64,000 bases of DNA from Enterobacter sp. JBIWA008 (lineage in GTDB: Bacteria > Pseudomonadota > Gammaproteobacteria > Enterobacterales > Enterobacteriaceae). Positions 1 through 7,750 of this stretch are shown here, one piece after another (the stretch's first letter is position 1; every line of letters starts with the position of its first letter). Below the pieces are notes generated by a model. The model saw only the letters and a list, made by a program, of their open reading frames with translations, did no database searches and had not been told where the DNA came from. A program made the translations under genes and the position numbers. The stretch is taken from assembly GCF_019968765.1 (NCBI RefSeq), contig NZ_CP074151.1:24156-88155 (forward strand), read 5' to 3'.

Positions 1-155
1 CTTTCGTTAGAAAAATTGTTTTATGTGCTTTTCCTGTTTCAGTTACATATGCGCCAAGGTACTGATATAACAAGAAATATTAGGGTGGGTTTATCTCTTT
101 TTCTGCAATTGAATTGATACTATGCAGCCTTACATACAACGATAAGGCTCTAATA

Positions 156-989
156 ATGAGAATAAAACTTCTTGTTGCGCTTTCTGCATCGGTGCTTTTT
201 GGTGCATTTTCAGCTACCTCTTTTGCTCAAGCGTTACCGGCAAACCCGCACGCCGGGAGGCTGGTTCTCAACAAAATCCCCGGCGACTATACACAGCCCC
301 AGATTCTGGAATTCTGTTCATCAAATAACGTTCCATTAAAGCCGGTAGGGCCGCTGCAGGGCGCTAAGGAATTCTGCGTGATGGCGTTCTCCGCTCACTT
401 AACGGATCAGGCGATCACAGCGATCGGCTATTCCACTCAGGACACCATTTCAAAGATTGCTAAGGACTACGGTATCGCATACCAGCGCGCTGGCCTGGGT
501 GATGTTCTTCTGCCATTCAGTGGACTGGCGTCGTTCCCGGAGGGGCAGGATTTTCTTGTTAGCCAGAGCATGATGCGTACTGGCGACAGGTCATTATTTA
601 ATAAAGCGGCAGGTAAGGAGGATCACGCCGCCGTTGGGAGGAGTGTTCAGACAGCTGCAAACTTGGCCGTTGAATGCGGTAAATTCAACATCAAAATATA
701 CCCTGGCGCCATCTTCCTAAACGGCAACAAAATGGACTATCCCAAGAAGCAAACTGAATCCGATGTAAGTAATTACTTCTTCCAAGAGTTCGCTGAAATG
801 GGGGGAACCTATACGCTTTATTCCCTCGATATTCCTGCTCAGGGTGGAATGACACTATCTCACCAATGGCAAGATGCTGACGGCAACGCGTTGCGAGATG
901 TTAAAACAGAGAAGTGCGGCACCTTTAAATCATTCTCCGGGCAGCAACCCAACAAGCAATCTTCCCTAGAGCGTCAACAAGCCGAGTAA
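156..989 (+). CDS. Exported hypothetical protein with signal peptide
   Basis: This is a 277-residue protein starting at the internal ATG. From there it begins with a classic Sec signal peptide: basic MRIK, a hydrophobic core, then cleavage after SATSFA. The in-frame codon upstream at 114 would bury the signal. The mature part has four cysteines spread over the chain (in LEFCSS, EFCVM, VECGK and EKCGT), so periplasmic disulfides are plausible. I do not recognise a family. It stands alone upstream of a strong hairpin terminator and is separated from the following minus-strand genes. The signal peptide is seen directly; an envelope location is inferred; the function is unknown. Confidence 0.7.
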   Translation: MRIKLLVALSASVLFGAFSATSFAQALPANPHAGRLVLNKIPGDYTQPQILEFCSSNNVPLKPVGPLQGAKEFCVMAFSAHLTDQAITAIGYSTQDTISKIAKDYGIAYQRAGLGDVLLPFSGLASFPEGQDFLVSQSMMRTGDRSLFNKAAGKEDHAAVGRSVQTAANLAVECGKFNIKIYPGAIFLNGNKMDYPKKQTESDVSNYFFQEFAEMGGTYTLYSLDIPAQGGMTLSHQWQDADGNALRDVKTEKCGTFKSFSGQQPNKQSSLERQQAE

Positions 990-997
990 ATGGATGT

Positions 998-1025
998 AAA
1001 AAAGCCGCCAGAGATGGCGGCTTAT
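998..1025. terminator. Bidirectional rho-independent terminator
   Basis: The hairpin AGCCGCC-agagat-GGCGGCT has A-rich sequence on the left and T-rich sequence on the right. It separates the exported-protein gene (+) from the 58-residue gene (-), so it can serve both convergent transcripts. Confidence 0.7.
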
Positions 1026-1044
1026 TTCGATAGTAGGGCCAGCG

Positions 1045-1221
1045 TCAGGCGGTCTTTCTCTCCCGGGTAGGGCGCTGCGCTAATTTGCAGGCATAGGCCA
1101 TAACTTTCTGCTTCACTTCATTCAGTGCGCCGGACACATGATCTTTGCCCAACGTAGCCGTCCAGTCGTAGCAGCCACCAGTGCTGTTCTTAATGTCGAA
1201 CGTGAGATATCTAACAACCAT
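1045..1221 (-). CDS. Small hypothetical protein (58 aa)
   Basis: The reading frame starts MVVRYLTFDIKNSTGG and ends in a basic tail (RPTRERKTA). A GGAG ribosome site lies 8 bases upstream of the ATG. It sits directly downstream of the icd-like gene on the same strand and ends at the shared terminator, so it is probably the last gene of the c4/icd transcript. I recognise no family. The ribosome site, the position and the tight fit between neighbours make it likely to be real. Confidence 0.55.
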   Translation of the reverse strand: MVVRYLTFDIKNSTGGCYDWTATLGKDHVSGALNEVKQKVMAYACKLAQRPTRERKTA

Positions 1222-1266
1222 CAGCTTAACTCCATATGAGCTGGTGGAGCGCCACCAGCAACAAAA

Positions 1267-1452
1267 TCAGTGACGAATACAGCCAGCGAAAAAACAGATG
1301 TGAGTAGGGGCCAGCAAGCGGCGCGCTTCACGCTCAGTTTCAGCTTCGATATGAAAGGTCTGGGGCTTGATCTCTTTCTGCATGCGCGGCTGCGCGGCGA
1401 AGATCCATGTCGGTGGACGCTTGTCCGATTGGGTATTTGCGAAGATATTCAT
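1267..1452 (-). CDS. icd: Icd-like host cell-division inhibitor
   Basis: This 61-residue protein starts MNIFANTQ, behind an AGGAG ribosome site. It carries the hallmark of the Icd-like family of P1-related phages and prophages: a W-I-F-A start, then EREARRLLAPTHICFFAG, where EREARR-LA and FAG are the conserved core. In P1, Icd is translated just after the c4 antisense RNA and inhibits host division; c4 silences it. Here a c4-like stem structure lies immediately upstream on the same transcript, matching that arrangement. No antirepressor (ant) gene follows; a 58-residue gene does. Family membership is from memory and the toxicity is inferred. Confidence 0.7.
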   Translation of the reverse strand: MNIFANTQSDKRPPTWIFAAQPRMQKEIKPQTFHIEAETEREARRLLAPTHICFFAGCIRH

Positions 1453-1508
1453 TGTGGCTCCTGTTGTTCCAGAAGTCACACCTAACGTTCCAGGGCTAAG
1501 TGTGACAT

Positions 1509-1563
1509 GGTTAAGGCTGGAACACCGGGAAGCCTACAACCGGGGGCTTTCGCCTCCTTAACC
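1509..1563 (-). ncRNA. c4: c4-like antisense RNA core
   Basis: Read on the minus strand, the segment opens with GGUUAAGG and closes with CCUUAACC. It contains a GCGAAAGC tetraloop hairpin and the element GGUGUUCCAG. Just downstream, before the icd-like ribosome site, is CUGGAACAACAGGAG, whose CUGGAAC is the complement of GUUCCAG in the core. A second CCUGGAACG lies between them inside a GUCACAC/GUGUGAC hairpin. This is the logic of P1/P7 c4, an antisense RNA cut from the icd-ant leader that blocks translation in trans. A strong promoter lies about 90 bases upstream. The RNA ends are not defined here. Confidence 0.65.
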
Positions 1564-1651
1564 ACGTCACGGTGCACATGATACGCAAGTGAATGGTTAT
1601 TGTCTTCCCGATGTTCCTAATTTATTGGCAAAAACTTTATTGCATCGCCAA

Positions 1652-1687
1652 TGTGCACATTGTACACACATAAAATATATATGTCAA
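1652..1687 (-). promoter_or_regulatory. Strong sigma-70 promoter for the c4/icd transcript
   Basis: On the minus strand, TTGACA (1687-1682) and TACAAT (1664-1659) are separated by exactly 17 bp, nearly consensus. The start would fall near 1652. A partly palindromic TGTGCACATTGTACACA spans the -10 region and the start site (1653-1669) and could be an operator. Confidence 0.7.
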
Positions 1688-1691
1688 TATT

Positions 1692-2315
1692 TTATGTTAG
1701 AAAATTGCATTGTTTATAAACAATAGCCAGCAATGCAGCTTCAGAAGCATTAAGGCGGGCAAACTCACTCTTGCCGCCGGTAATCCCATCTGCATGAACC
1801 GGGACAAGCCAAGGGTGTTTGTGCCTCATCTCTATTGGCGCGGCGTACTGGTGATGCCAATTACATAGAGGGAGCACCTTCTTATGTGCGTCTGGCGCGG
1901 TACGACCATCAATATGGTGTAGGACAATAACTGGGCTATATACTCCGTGCAGCGCACATGCAGCACATGGAAGCTTTGCGATCGCTTCCTGGTAGCGCTT
2001 CTCCTCTGCTGTGGGCGATCGACCTTTCAGACCTCGCGAAGAAGAGCGACGCGGGGGCGATATAGCTTGCGTCTGAATGGACGCCTTTTCCCTAGCTTTC
2101 TCGCGTGCCTTGTCTTGCTGTAGCTGCAACTTCTCCCGACACTTATCCCTGTATTCCGGGCTGGCAATTTTCTCCCTGTGTCTCTTCAAAGCTCTATCTG
2201 CAGCGGCTCGCTTTTTTTCTTGTTGCTGTGCCTGCCAGGCAGGATCTGAAAGCTTGAGTTTCATTTTCGCGCGCTGCTTTTCTCTCTGTTTTCCCCACTG
2301 CGTTTGCTCTGCCAT
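1692..2315 (-). CDS. ref: Ref-like RecA-dependent HNH endonuclease
   Basis: This 207-residue protein has a long, very basic, Gln/Lys/Arg-rich N-terminus (residues 1-100). The C-terminal HNH-type domain shows LPCAACALHG (zinc cysteines), HHIDGRTAPDAHKK and LPLCNWHHQ. That set is the signature of P1 Ref, which cuts DNA at RecA filaments and stimulates recombination. The disordered basic N-terminus also fits Ref. An AAGGA ribosome site precedes the ATG. An ATTTTCTAAC motif lies 65 bp upstream and another overlaps the end of the gene. In P1, ref lies near cre and is repressed in the prophage; here it is about 13 kb from the Dre-like gene. Confidence 0.8.
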   Translation of the reverse strand: MAEQTQWGKQREKQRAKMKLKLSDPAWQAQQQEKKRAAADRALKRHREKIASPEYRDKCREKLQLQQDKAREKAREKASIQTQAISPPRRSSSRGLKGRSPTAEEKRYQEAIAKLPCAACALHGVYSPVIVLHHIDGRTAPDAHKKVLPLCNWHHQYAAPIEMRHKHPWLVPVHADGITGGKSEFARLNASEAALLAIVYKQCNFLT

Positions 2316-2440
2316 TCCTTATCCCGGTTATCAATATTCAGACCGATATGATGGATCAGAATCCAAATATTAAAAATAGATTTTCTAACATAAAAGATAA
2401 TTTGATATGATTTCGATCCGATTCGAAAAGAGGGTTAGCC

Positions 2441-2593
2441 ATGCTCATAGCAATCCATGCCTTTCTAAACAGTCTCGCAGGAGCCTCGCTGTATCAGCTG
2501 GAGTTGATCTATAGCCTGTCTGCGGTAGAGGCGTGTTTTGAGCTGTATGTATTGGTTATGGCCGCTCTCGCAATTAAAGGAAAACTACGATGA
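2441..2593 (+). CDS. Small hydrophobic protein (50 aa)
   Basis: This short frame encodes MLIAIHAFLNSLAGASLY...VLVMAALAIKGKLR, with a hydrophobic helix near the C-terminus and a basic end. It has a GAGGG ribosome site 8 bases before the ATG. Its stop overlaps the next start (ATGA), so the two are translationally coupled. It is the first gene of a small early cluster running to 3316. No family is recognised. Confidence 0.5.
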   Translation: MLIAIHAFLNSLAGASLYQLELIYSLSAVEACFELYVLVMAALAIKGKLR

Positions 2594-2832
2594 ACACCCA
2601 GCAAACAGTTTTAACCACGAACTTAGTTAGTCGCGTTGAAGGTGAGGTGGCTTGTATCTGCCCTCATTGCAAGCGACCGGCCTTCTTATCTGCCTCCCGA
2701 CTCAATGATGTTCGCGGCGAGCAGTTCAAACATAAAGATGTGGTTAATCTCAGGACACGGGCACGTTGCAATGGGGTGTTTGAGGTTAGTAGCACGGCAA
2801 AATACGACGGTTCTCTCTTCAACGTTGCTTAA
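2590..2832 (+). CDS. Small zinc-ribbon-like protein (80 aa)
   Basis: The sequence has CICPHCKRPAF, a CxCxxC knuckle near residue 22, and a later cysteine in ARCNGVF. This suggests a one-knuckle zinc finger similar to the many small phage zinc proteins. The start overlaps the stop of the 50-residue gene (ATGA), and another small gene follows after a clear AGGAG. A regulatory or DNA-binding role is inferred only from the fold hint. Confidence 0.6.
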   Translation: MNTQQTVLTTNLVSRVEGEVACICPHCKRPAFLSASRLNDVRGEQFKHKDVVNLRTRARCNGVFEVSSTAKYDGSLFNVA

Positions 2833-2846
2833 TAGGAGACTCATAT

Positions 2847-3023
2847 ATGGCAGATTTCGCGTCGACTAAATACACAGCCACCTTTGATGAATGGCACGAA
2901 CAACTGATGAATTACGCTGATTTACGTGGTGGAAGCGCGGCTGATGCAGATGCCTGGCGAGAAGACTATGAGGCAGGAAAAACACCGGTAGTGGCTTACT
3001 GTGATGAGTGGGGTGAAGATTAA
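2847..3023 (+). CDS. Small acidic protein (58 aa)
   Basis: MADFASTKYTATFDEWHEQL continues to a very acidic end (AYCDEWGED). A TAGGAG ribosome site lies a few bases upstream. The stop overlaps the next start (TAATG). The size, acidity and place in an early phage cluster would suit a small host-takeover or DNA-mimic protein, but there is no recognisable family and no function can be assigned. Confidence 0.55.
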   Translation: MADFASTKYTATFDEWHEQLMNYADLRGGSAADADAWREDYEAGKTPVVAYCDEWGED

Positions 3024-3316
3024 TGTCCGACCTCCAGTTAGCCGTTAAGGGGGTTTATTTTGACGCAATGCAAACTGGGGAGAAGGTGGAAGAATACCGC
3101 CTTGTTAGTCCTTACTGGATTAATCGGTTGATGTCGGGATTTAAACAACGCAACTATGACCGCCTGATCATTACCCGGGGCTACCCAAAGCGTGATGACC
3201 TCAGCAAGCGGATTGTTGTTCCGTATAACGGTTATGAAATTAAGTTCATCACACATGAGCATTTCGGCCCCGACCCGGTGAAAGTTTTTGCGATTAAGAT
3301 AAACCTACAACCTTAA
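3023..3316 (+). CDS. ASCH-domain protein
   Basis: This 97-residue protein follows the ASCH pattern through its length: LAVKGVYFDAMQTGEKVEEYR at the start, the central YDRLIITRGYPKRDD, then an FGPDPVKVFAIKI strand at the end. ASCH domains are PUA-related RNA- or nucleotide-binding folds, common in phages. It is the last gene of the 2441-3316 cluster, starting at a TAATG overlap, and is followed by a CCATCCG/CGGATGG hairpin. An RNA-related role is inferred from the fold; the substrate is unknown. Confidence 0.7.
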   Translation: MSDLQLAVKGVYFDAMQTGEKVEEYRLVSPYWINRLMSGFKQRNYDRLIITRGYPKRDDLSKRIVVPYNGYEIKFITHEHFGPDPVKVFAIKINLQP

Positions 3317-3455
3317 CTATCCGCCTAACAACCATCCGGGAGCTCCGGATGGCTCCTCCTGCGCACGTCGTGCATATTTATTTTACCCCAACTATTGAAA
3401 GTGATTTTCTAACACATTATATTTTTAACCGGAGCAAATTGAAGCCGAGTTAAAT

Positions 3456-4451
3456 ATGAGTGCAATCATCACCCCCTTCGTACAAAAAGAAACCGGCGTT
3501 GCTGTGTTCTCGGTGGACTCAGCCACCAGCAACATGATCAAGAGCGCTGAACGGTTTCTGTTAACCCCATTGCCAAAAGAGCAGGTAAAAGACACTCCTG
3601 ACGGTTTTGTCGATCTGAACTACTCGCTGGTGGCCAATGAAACGCTAAAGCCATTTTTTGAAAGTGAACGCGTATTCGACTCCCTTGGCGGTCAACCCTC
3701 TGTTATGGACTGGGTGCAACGCAGTGTGCATACCTGCCAGGCAGAAAGCCCGGAGGATTGTGATAACAAACTAACTACGCATTTTCACAACGGCTCTGCT
3801 GTGCGTTTGTGCTGGTATCACGACAATGAATATTTGATGCGGGGTTATAACCGCCTCAATGAAGTTTTGCAGCGAAATAGAGCCAACTGGATCATGTCAT
3901 GGGCGAACAGCGAAATGAGGCTGGAGCCCGGCCGTGACATTAGTCTTATCGAACTAACGTTTTGGGCACTGCGTCGCGGATTCAAAGACCAGCTACCCCA
4001 AGAAGCTGGACGCATCGCCCTATGCAAGCCAGTAGAAGAGTTCCCGACAGGCACCATGCGTGAATCCGATATCGTTTGGACCTATGGAGTCAATGAGCTG
4101 GTGGAGCAGCTGGCGGACAAGATTACAGAAATCGAAGTTGATGAAGATTCCGGCTTGCTCTACATGGCCAGACCAAAAATCCAGTTGGGAAAAAGCGCAG
4201 CCTATCGCCGGTTTATCGTCTCTCGCCCCTGTGTAGGTTGCTCTGGTGAGGTTAATCGCCCCTTCATGTACCGCGCACGCGGTTTAAACGAACACGATCG
4301 TTGGTGTGTTCCCCTTTGCGATAAATGCGCCCACGACGCCGCTAAGGACGTCAGGGGATGGGAAGCCGCACACGGCAAGCGTCTGTATGTTCTCGCTAAC
4401 CAGATATTCGACTTTGCCATCGAGCATGGCGTGATCAACTTCAATAACTGA
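3456..4451 (+). CDS. DUF968-like zinc protein
   Basis: The 331-residue protein ends in a domain resembling the DUF968 family of lambdoid prophages. It shows SAAYRRFIVSRPCVGCSG, then DRWCVPLCDKCAHDA and a trailing GWEAAHGKR. The four cysteines fit a zinc site, but the paired histidines that usually complete an HNH-type centre are replaced, so nuclease activity is doubtful. The first 220 residues are unrecognised. An ATTTTCTAAC motif at 3404-3413 lies 43 bp upstream, likely marking the promoter of the operon that runs from here to 7252. Confidence 0.6.
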   Translation: MSAIITPFVQKETGVAVFSVDSATSNMIKSAERFLLTPLPKEQVKDTPDGFVDLNYSLVANETLKPFFESERVFDSLGGQPSVMDWVQRSVHTCQAESPEDCDNKLTTHFHNGSAVRLCWYHDNEYLMRGYNRLNEVLQRNRANWIMSWANSEMRLEPGRDISLIELTFWALRRGFKDQLPQEAGRIALCKPVEEFPTGTMRESDIVWTYGVNELVEQLADKITEIEVDEDSGLLYMARPKIQLGKSAAYRRFIVSRPCVGCSGEVNRPFMYRARGLNEHDRWCVPLCDKCAHDAAKDVRGWEAAHGKRLYVLANQIFDFAIEHGVINFNN

Positions 4452-4460
4452 GGGATCAGT

Positions 4461-5096
4461 ATGCAGCAGCGTTTTTACATGATGTGCTTGCGTGAAACTG
4501 TGGGCACGAATGCTTCATTCCATCGCAAAGATGGCCATGGCTACAGTAGCGATATCGATGCCGCCCATGTCTACACACTGAGCGAAGCGCAAAACAACTG
4601 GGAGAAAGGAAGGAGTATCGATCAGCCTATCTCAGCTGAGTGCGTAGATGCTCTGGCCGTTTGGCACGTAGACCACCAGCTAATTCCGCATGAGACGGTG
4701 GAAGAAGAAGGCTGTAGTCAATACGTGGCCTTCCTGAAAGGGGAATGGGACGGAAATGATGTGTATTGGCTCGCCGGTACCGAGCGCCCTACTACCGACT
4801 TCAGTAAAGCCTACATTCATCCGTTCCCGGTGAAGTCTAGCGAGGGCGTTGTATGGCTCCCATATCACCTCGTAGCTGCAGTCAAACGCCGTACCTTCAA
4901 CATCCACCTCCTCGACCGTCGGAAGATGATCCAAGCGCCTGGGCTTCGTATGCCTAAGTGGCTGAAGCTTCAAAACCGCCGCCGTAGCGCTTCAGGTAAG
5001 GTTCGTTGGAATTGCCCCAGCTGCGGCCGTATCTCATGGCAACTAAATCCCTATGACTTTGACGGTTGCTCAAACCTCAGCTGCAGGGGGACGTGA
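4461..5096 (+). CDS. Hypothetical protein with C-terminal zinc knuckles
   Basis: This 211-residue protein starts 9 bp after the DUF968-like gene. The C-terminus has WNCPSCGRISW and CSNLSCRGT, two CxxC-type pairs that look like a zinc ribbon. The central part, with DVYWLAGTERP, is unrecognised. The stop overlaps the start of the next gene (TGATG), so it belongs to the same operon. No function is assigned. Confidence 0.6.
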   Translation: MQQRFYMMCLRETVGTNASFHRKDGHGYSSDIDAAHVYTLSEAQNNWEKGRSIDQPISAECVDALAVWHVDHQLIPHETVEEEGCSQYVAFLKGEWDGNDVYWLAGTERPTTDFSKAYIHPFPVKSSEGVVWLPYHLVAAVKRRTFNIHLLDRRKMIQAPGLRMPKWLKLQNRRRSASGKVRWNCPSCGRISWQLNPYDFDGCSNLSCRGT

Positions 5097-5407
5097 TGGC
5101 CAGCGCCAATCTTTGGGCGATCGTCCGGGCTATTCAACGCGACGGGGAGATCACCCCACGTAAGGTGTGCCGTTTGCTGGGTTGCTCAAGCAAAAAGGCA
5201 AGCCGCATGCTTGAGCACTTGGAGTCAGCTGGTGCTGTTAAGAACGTTGGCCAACGCGGTCACCCAGTATTCAGGATGCGGCCAGGCGGGGAAACAAGAA
5301 TTAAGCCAATGCTGGTGGCGCGCGAGCTACCCAGCATCACCGAGATTTGCCGCAAGAACTGGCGCGGCTACCAAATTCACAAAATCATCGGGAGTACGAG
5401 AACATGA
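5096..5407 (+). CDS. Small winged-helix DNA-binding protein
   Basis: I start this 103-residue protein at the ATG overlapping the previous stop, behind GGGGG, rather than at an upstream codon inside that gene. Residues 8-60 (IVRAIQRDGEITPRKVCRLLGCSSKKASRMLEHLESAGAVKN followed by PVFRM) read as a winged helix-turn-helix with a beta wing. The remainder is basic. It is probably a regulator acting on DNA. The stop overlaps the following ATG. Confidence 0.6.
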   Translation: MASANLWAIVRAIQRDGEITPRKVCRLLGCSSKKASRMLEHLESAGAVKNVGQRGHPVFRMRPGGETRIKPMLVARELPSITEICRKNWRGYQIHKIIGSTRT

Positions 5408-5820
5408 CACCCAATATACAGGCGTACCGCGCTGACGGTGGCGATATTGGCACTGACCGCATTAAAGAAATAGCCAATAACCCATACGGTGACGAAGAGA
5501 AATGCTGGCTAGCTAAACGCGTGCTGGCACTGCTGGATGAACTGGAAGCCAAAGACAAAGCATGGTCAGCACAGGACAACCACATCAACCAGCAGGCTGA
5601 TCGAATTGAATCGCTGGAGAAGAAGAATGGTGAGCTGGGCAGGGCGCTTGGAGCAGCAGAGAAGCTGATTGCTGAGCTGCAGGCGCGGGATATCACCATC
5701 AAACAGCATGCACAGGCTTTATTTGAGGCAATAGCAAACCCGTCTGACCATTACGTACCTGCATACGCTCGGTGTTTAAGAGAAGCGTTGAATGGCACTA
5801 GCACCGGTAAAGGAGAGTGA
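5404..5820 (+). CDS. Ea22-like coiled-coil protein
   Basis: The start overlaps the previous stop (ATGA). The segment RIKEIANNPYGDEEKCWLAKRVLALLDELEAKDK, followed by a continuous heptad-like helix (QADRIESLEKKNGELGRALGAAEKLIAEL), is typical of Ea22/Ead-type early phage proteins. The family is defined by mosaic composition and its biochemical role is unknown. Confidence 0.6.
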   Translation: MTPNIQAYRADGGDIGTDRIKEIANNPYGDEEKCWLAKRVLALLDELEAKDKAWSAQDNHINQQADRIESLEKKNGELGRALGAAEKLIAELQARDITIKQHAQALFEAIANPSDHYVPAYARCLREALNGTSTGKGE

Positions 5821-5822
5821 GC

Positions 5823-6086
5823 ATGGTTAAGTTGACCAAAAAAGAACAGGCGTGGGTCGATGAATTGCAAGAGGTCCTCGACCGTTGCCCATCACCGAAA
5901 AAAATCGGTTTTTACACCATCGGCGATCCGAATATTCACCTTTATGACCTGCGCAAATACAAAGAAGTTGAAGAGGCGCTGGACACGGGAAAAGCGTCTG
6001 ACTGGTCTCCGGCTTGCCGTGTGGCAGGGGCGCATATTGAAGGGACGATCGATTTCCCATCGCCAGTTGAAAGCACAGCAGGATGA
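5823..6086 (+). CDS. Hypothetical protein (87 aa)
   Basis: I prefer the ATG at 5823 over the GTG at 5817 because the AGGAG at 5811-5815 is then 7 bases away. The protein is charged, with an N-terminal helix (TKKEQAWVDELQEVLDRC) and IGFYTIGDPNIHLYDL. It resembles small proteins seen beside Ea22-type genes in enterobacterial phages. No function is assigned. Confidence 0.55.
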   Translation: MVKLTKKEQAWVDELQEVLDRCPSPKKIGFYTIGDPNIHLYDLRKYKEVEEALDTGKASDWSPACRVAGAHIEGTIDFPSPVESTAG

Positions 6087-6096
6087 GGGCTAACCC

Positions 6097-7071
6097 ATGA
6101 GCACTATTACCAGCGAATTCACCAAAGAGCAGTTACAGCAAATCGAAGCCGCAGCGAAAGAAGTCTTGTGGCCTGTCGTGTGGTCGGAAAAGAAAGCGCG
6201 TGAGCACTTCAACGGAAAGATAACTCCTGAGGTGGTTCTGGGGCTGGCGCGTATTGCAATGGCAGCAACAGTTGAGCCCCTGTATCAATACCGAATTCGA
6301 AATGGCTACAACGGACAGGTAACAGAGTGGCAAACCATTAGACGTGACCAGGTTGATTTTGTTTTGAAAGCTCAGCCGCATAATATTGAGTTTCAAATTA
6401 TCGCCCCGCCAGCTCCGATTCCTGATGTTTCCGCCGTCGCCCGCGCGGCGTTGGATTACATCGATGCACTTCCGGACGAAGTGGTAGCCAAGCTTCCTGC
6501 AATGCCTGGTTTCGATCGAGATTGGGCTGAAGAGATTCTGTCCACGGTCGCCGCACCGGCGCAGAGAACGCTAGCCCTTGCGAACGAGACGATCGACTTT
6601 GAACGCCTGTGTGAAATCGCAGAAGAGGACAAAGGAAGCGACGTGGCGTTTGAATCTTCAATAATGGCGCGCATGCTAATTGGCGTGGCCATGAACAGCG
6701 AGCCGGTGGCGTATACTGATGCAGAGGAATTGCGTTTCCCGCATGCCACCAGCGACATGTGGCCCGCACCTCTTGGGCACGGTAGGGATGTTCCTCTATA
6801 CACTGTACAGCAGCTTAACGATAGGGATAGGGCTGAACTCACGTCATATCGTTGGCTGGTGGAGCGCCTTGAGGCAGCGCTCCGGCCTGATTGTCCCGCT
6901 TTTGATGCTGCATGCCGCGCATTATGGGAACGTGAACCACACAGGATTTTGGAAAAGGCCGGTTATCCGATTGATTACGACTCTCAGCCACCAGCGATTA
7001 AAGCTGGCTTAAAGCGGCAGGTGTTAACGGTTTTAAGGACCGTGGAAAAGGAGGTGAGGGGTGAAGGCTGA
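6097..7071 (+). CDS. Ea22-like early phage protein
   Basis: This 324-residue protein is a mosaic typical of Ead/Ea22 proteins. The N-terminal half repeats an alanine-rich helix motif (GLARIAMAAT). The C-terminal half holds SEPVAYTDAEELRF then PAPLGHGRDVPLYT, a block shared by many phage early proteins. It lies in the same operon, and its end overlaps the next gene. The role is unknown; such genes are dispensable and recombine often. Confidence 0.6.
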   Translation: MSTITSEFTKEQLQQIEAAAKEVLWPVVWSEKKAREHFNGKITPEVVLGLARIAMAATVEPLYQYRIRNGYNGQVTEWQTIRRDQVDFVLKAQPHNIEFQIIAPPAPIPDVSAVARAALDYIDALPDEVVAKLPAMPGFDRDWAEEILSTVAAPAQRTLALANETIDFERLCEIAEEDKGSDVAFESSIMARMLIGVAMNSEPVAYTDAEELRFPHATSDMWPAPLGHGRDVPLYTVQQLNDRDRAELTSYRWLVERLEAALRPDCPAFDAACRALWEREPHRILEKAGYPIDYDSQPPAIKAGLKRQVLTVLRTVEKEVRGEG

Positions 7072-7252
7072 AATATCCATCGTTCGTCCGGGCGCATGCG
7101 ATGACCATGAGATCAGGTTGATTATCCGGCTGGCACGCGGGAAAACGATCACTGCCATCATGACGCCGGAAAACCTGGCATTAGCGCTGACAGGGAAATC
7201 AGATCTACCGGCAGAAATTTCCCTACGTAATGTGGATATAGTGGTGAAGTGA
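7061..7252 (+). CDS. Small hypothetical protein, last gene of early operon
   Basis: A GTG start inside the end of the previous gene, behind GGAGGTGAGGG, gives a 63-residue protein (MKAEISIVRPGACDDHEIRL...NVDIVVK). It resembles the small beta-strand-rich proteins that often end Ea22 operons. A strong terminator follows 17 bp later. Confidence 0.6.
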   Translation: MKAEISIVRPGACDDHEIRLIIRLARGKTITAIMTPENLALALTGKSDLPAEISLRNVDIVVK

Positions 7253-7268
7253 CCCATGTGACACGAGG

Positions 7269-7297
7269 AAAGGCCCAATATCTGGGCCTTTTTTTAT
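7269..7297 (+). terminator. Rho-independent terminator of early operon
   Basis: AAGGCCCA-atatc-TGGGCCTT is followed by seven further T residues, directly after the last gene of the 3456-7252 operon. Confidence 0.85.
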
Positions 7298-7306
7298 TTG
7301 ACGTAA

Positions 7307-7387
7307 TCACCGCTTGTTAATGTAGTCGATGATCGTCGTGATGATGGCCACCAGCGGTGGCAGTATCTTCAGCAACAAACTAACCAT
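7307..7387 (-). CDS. Tiny hydrophobic peptide, Ldr/Fst-like (26 aa)
   Basis: The peptide MVSLLLKILPPLVAIITTII is followed by DYINKR. It has an AAGGAGG ribosome site 6 bases upstream. It is a single hydrophobic helix with an internal proline and a charged end, the pattern of Ldr/Fst-type type I toxins (h-P-x4-II...[RK]). It lies 24 bp downstream of a similar 28-residue peptide on the same transcript. A toxin role is inferred from architecture: tiny ORF, strong ribosome site, long leader, divergent small RNA. Confidence 0.55.
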   Translation of the reverse strand: MVSLLLKILPPLVAIITTIIDYINKR

Positions 7388-7411
7388 TTTCAGCCTCCTT
7401 GGGCTTCGGGG

Positions 7412-7498
7412 TTATCGGTCTTTCCAGTAACCCAGCAGCGTCATAATGATGACCGCTACCGGATGCGCGAGTTTTAAAAACAACAGCAGCATTTGCAT
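7412..7498 (-). CDS. Tiny hydrophobic peptide, Ldr/Fst-like (28 aa)
   Basis: MQMLLLFLKLAHPVAVIIMT continues LLGYWKDR, behind an AAGGA ribosome site. The proline, the VAVIIM core and the aromatic-charged C-terminus (YWKDR) match the neighbouring 26-residue peptide and the Ldr/Fst consensus. The leader upstream on the same strand contains the complement of a 16-bp segment that begins a candidate divergent small RNA at 7751. If real, it is the toxin of a type I toxin-antitoxin pair. Confidence 0.55.
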   Translation of the reverse strand: MQMLLLFLKLAHPVAVIIMTLLGYWKDR

Positions 7499-7750
7499 GT
7501 TGAATCCTTACTTGATTTTCTCGCGCCTGGCTGCAAACACCCTTGGGCTTGCCTTTGCAGTTGCTGTATCGATAGTCGCCAGATACATTCAGCACGATTT
7601 CATGTTTGGGTGAGGCCTTCGAATCACCAAAAAACCTGCGCAGAAATTTCGCTTTTAAATCATGTCCTAAACCCTTCTTAACCGTTAGGGAACCTTCAGA
7701 ACGGTTCCAGCTGGCTTGAAGAATGCAGATCATTTGTTTAAGCTAACTTC

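Noticed and set aside
3329..3352. CCATCCGGGAGCTCCGGATGG hairpin as terminator
   Set aside because: It is a good stem after the ASCH gene but without a T-run; mentioned only as a hairpin.
7380..7733. 117-codon minus-strand frame spanning the two tiny peptides
   Set aside because: The two short peptides in other frames have the good ribosome sites, and the long frame covers what looks like a structured leader RNA. I prefer the short genes.
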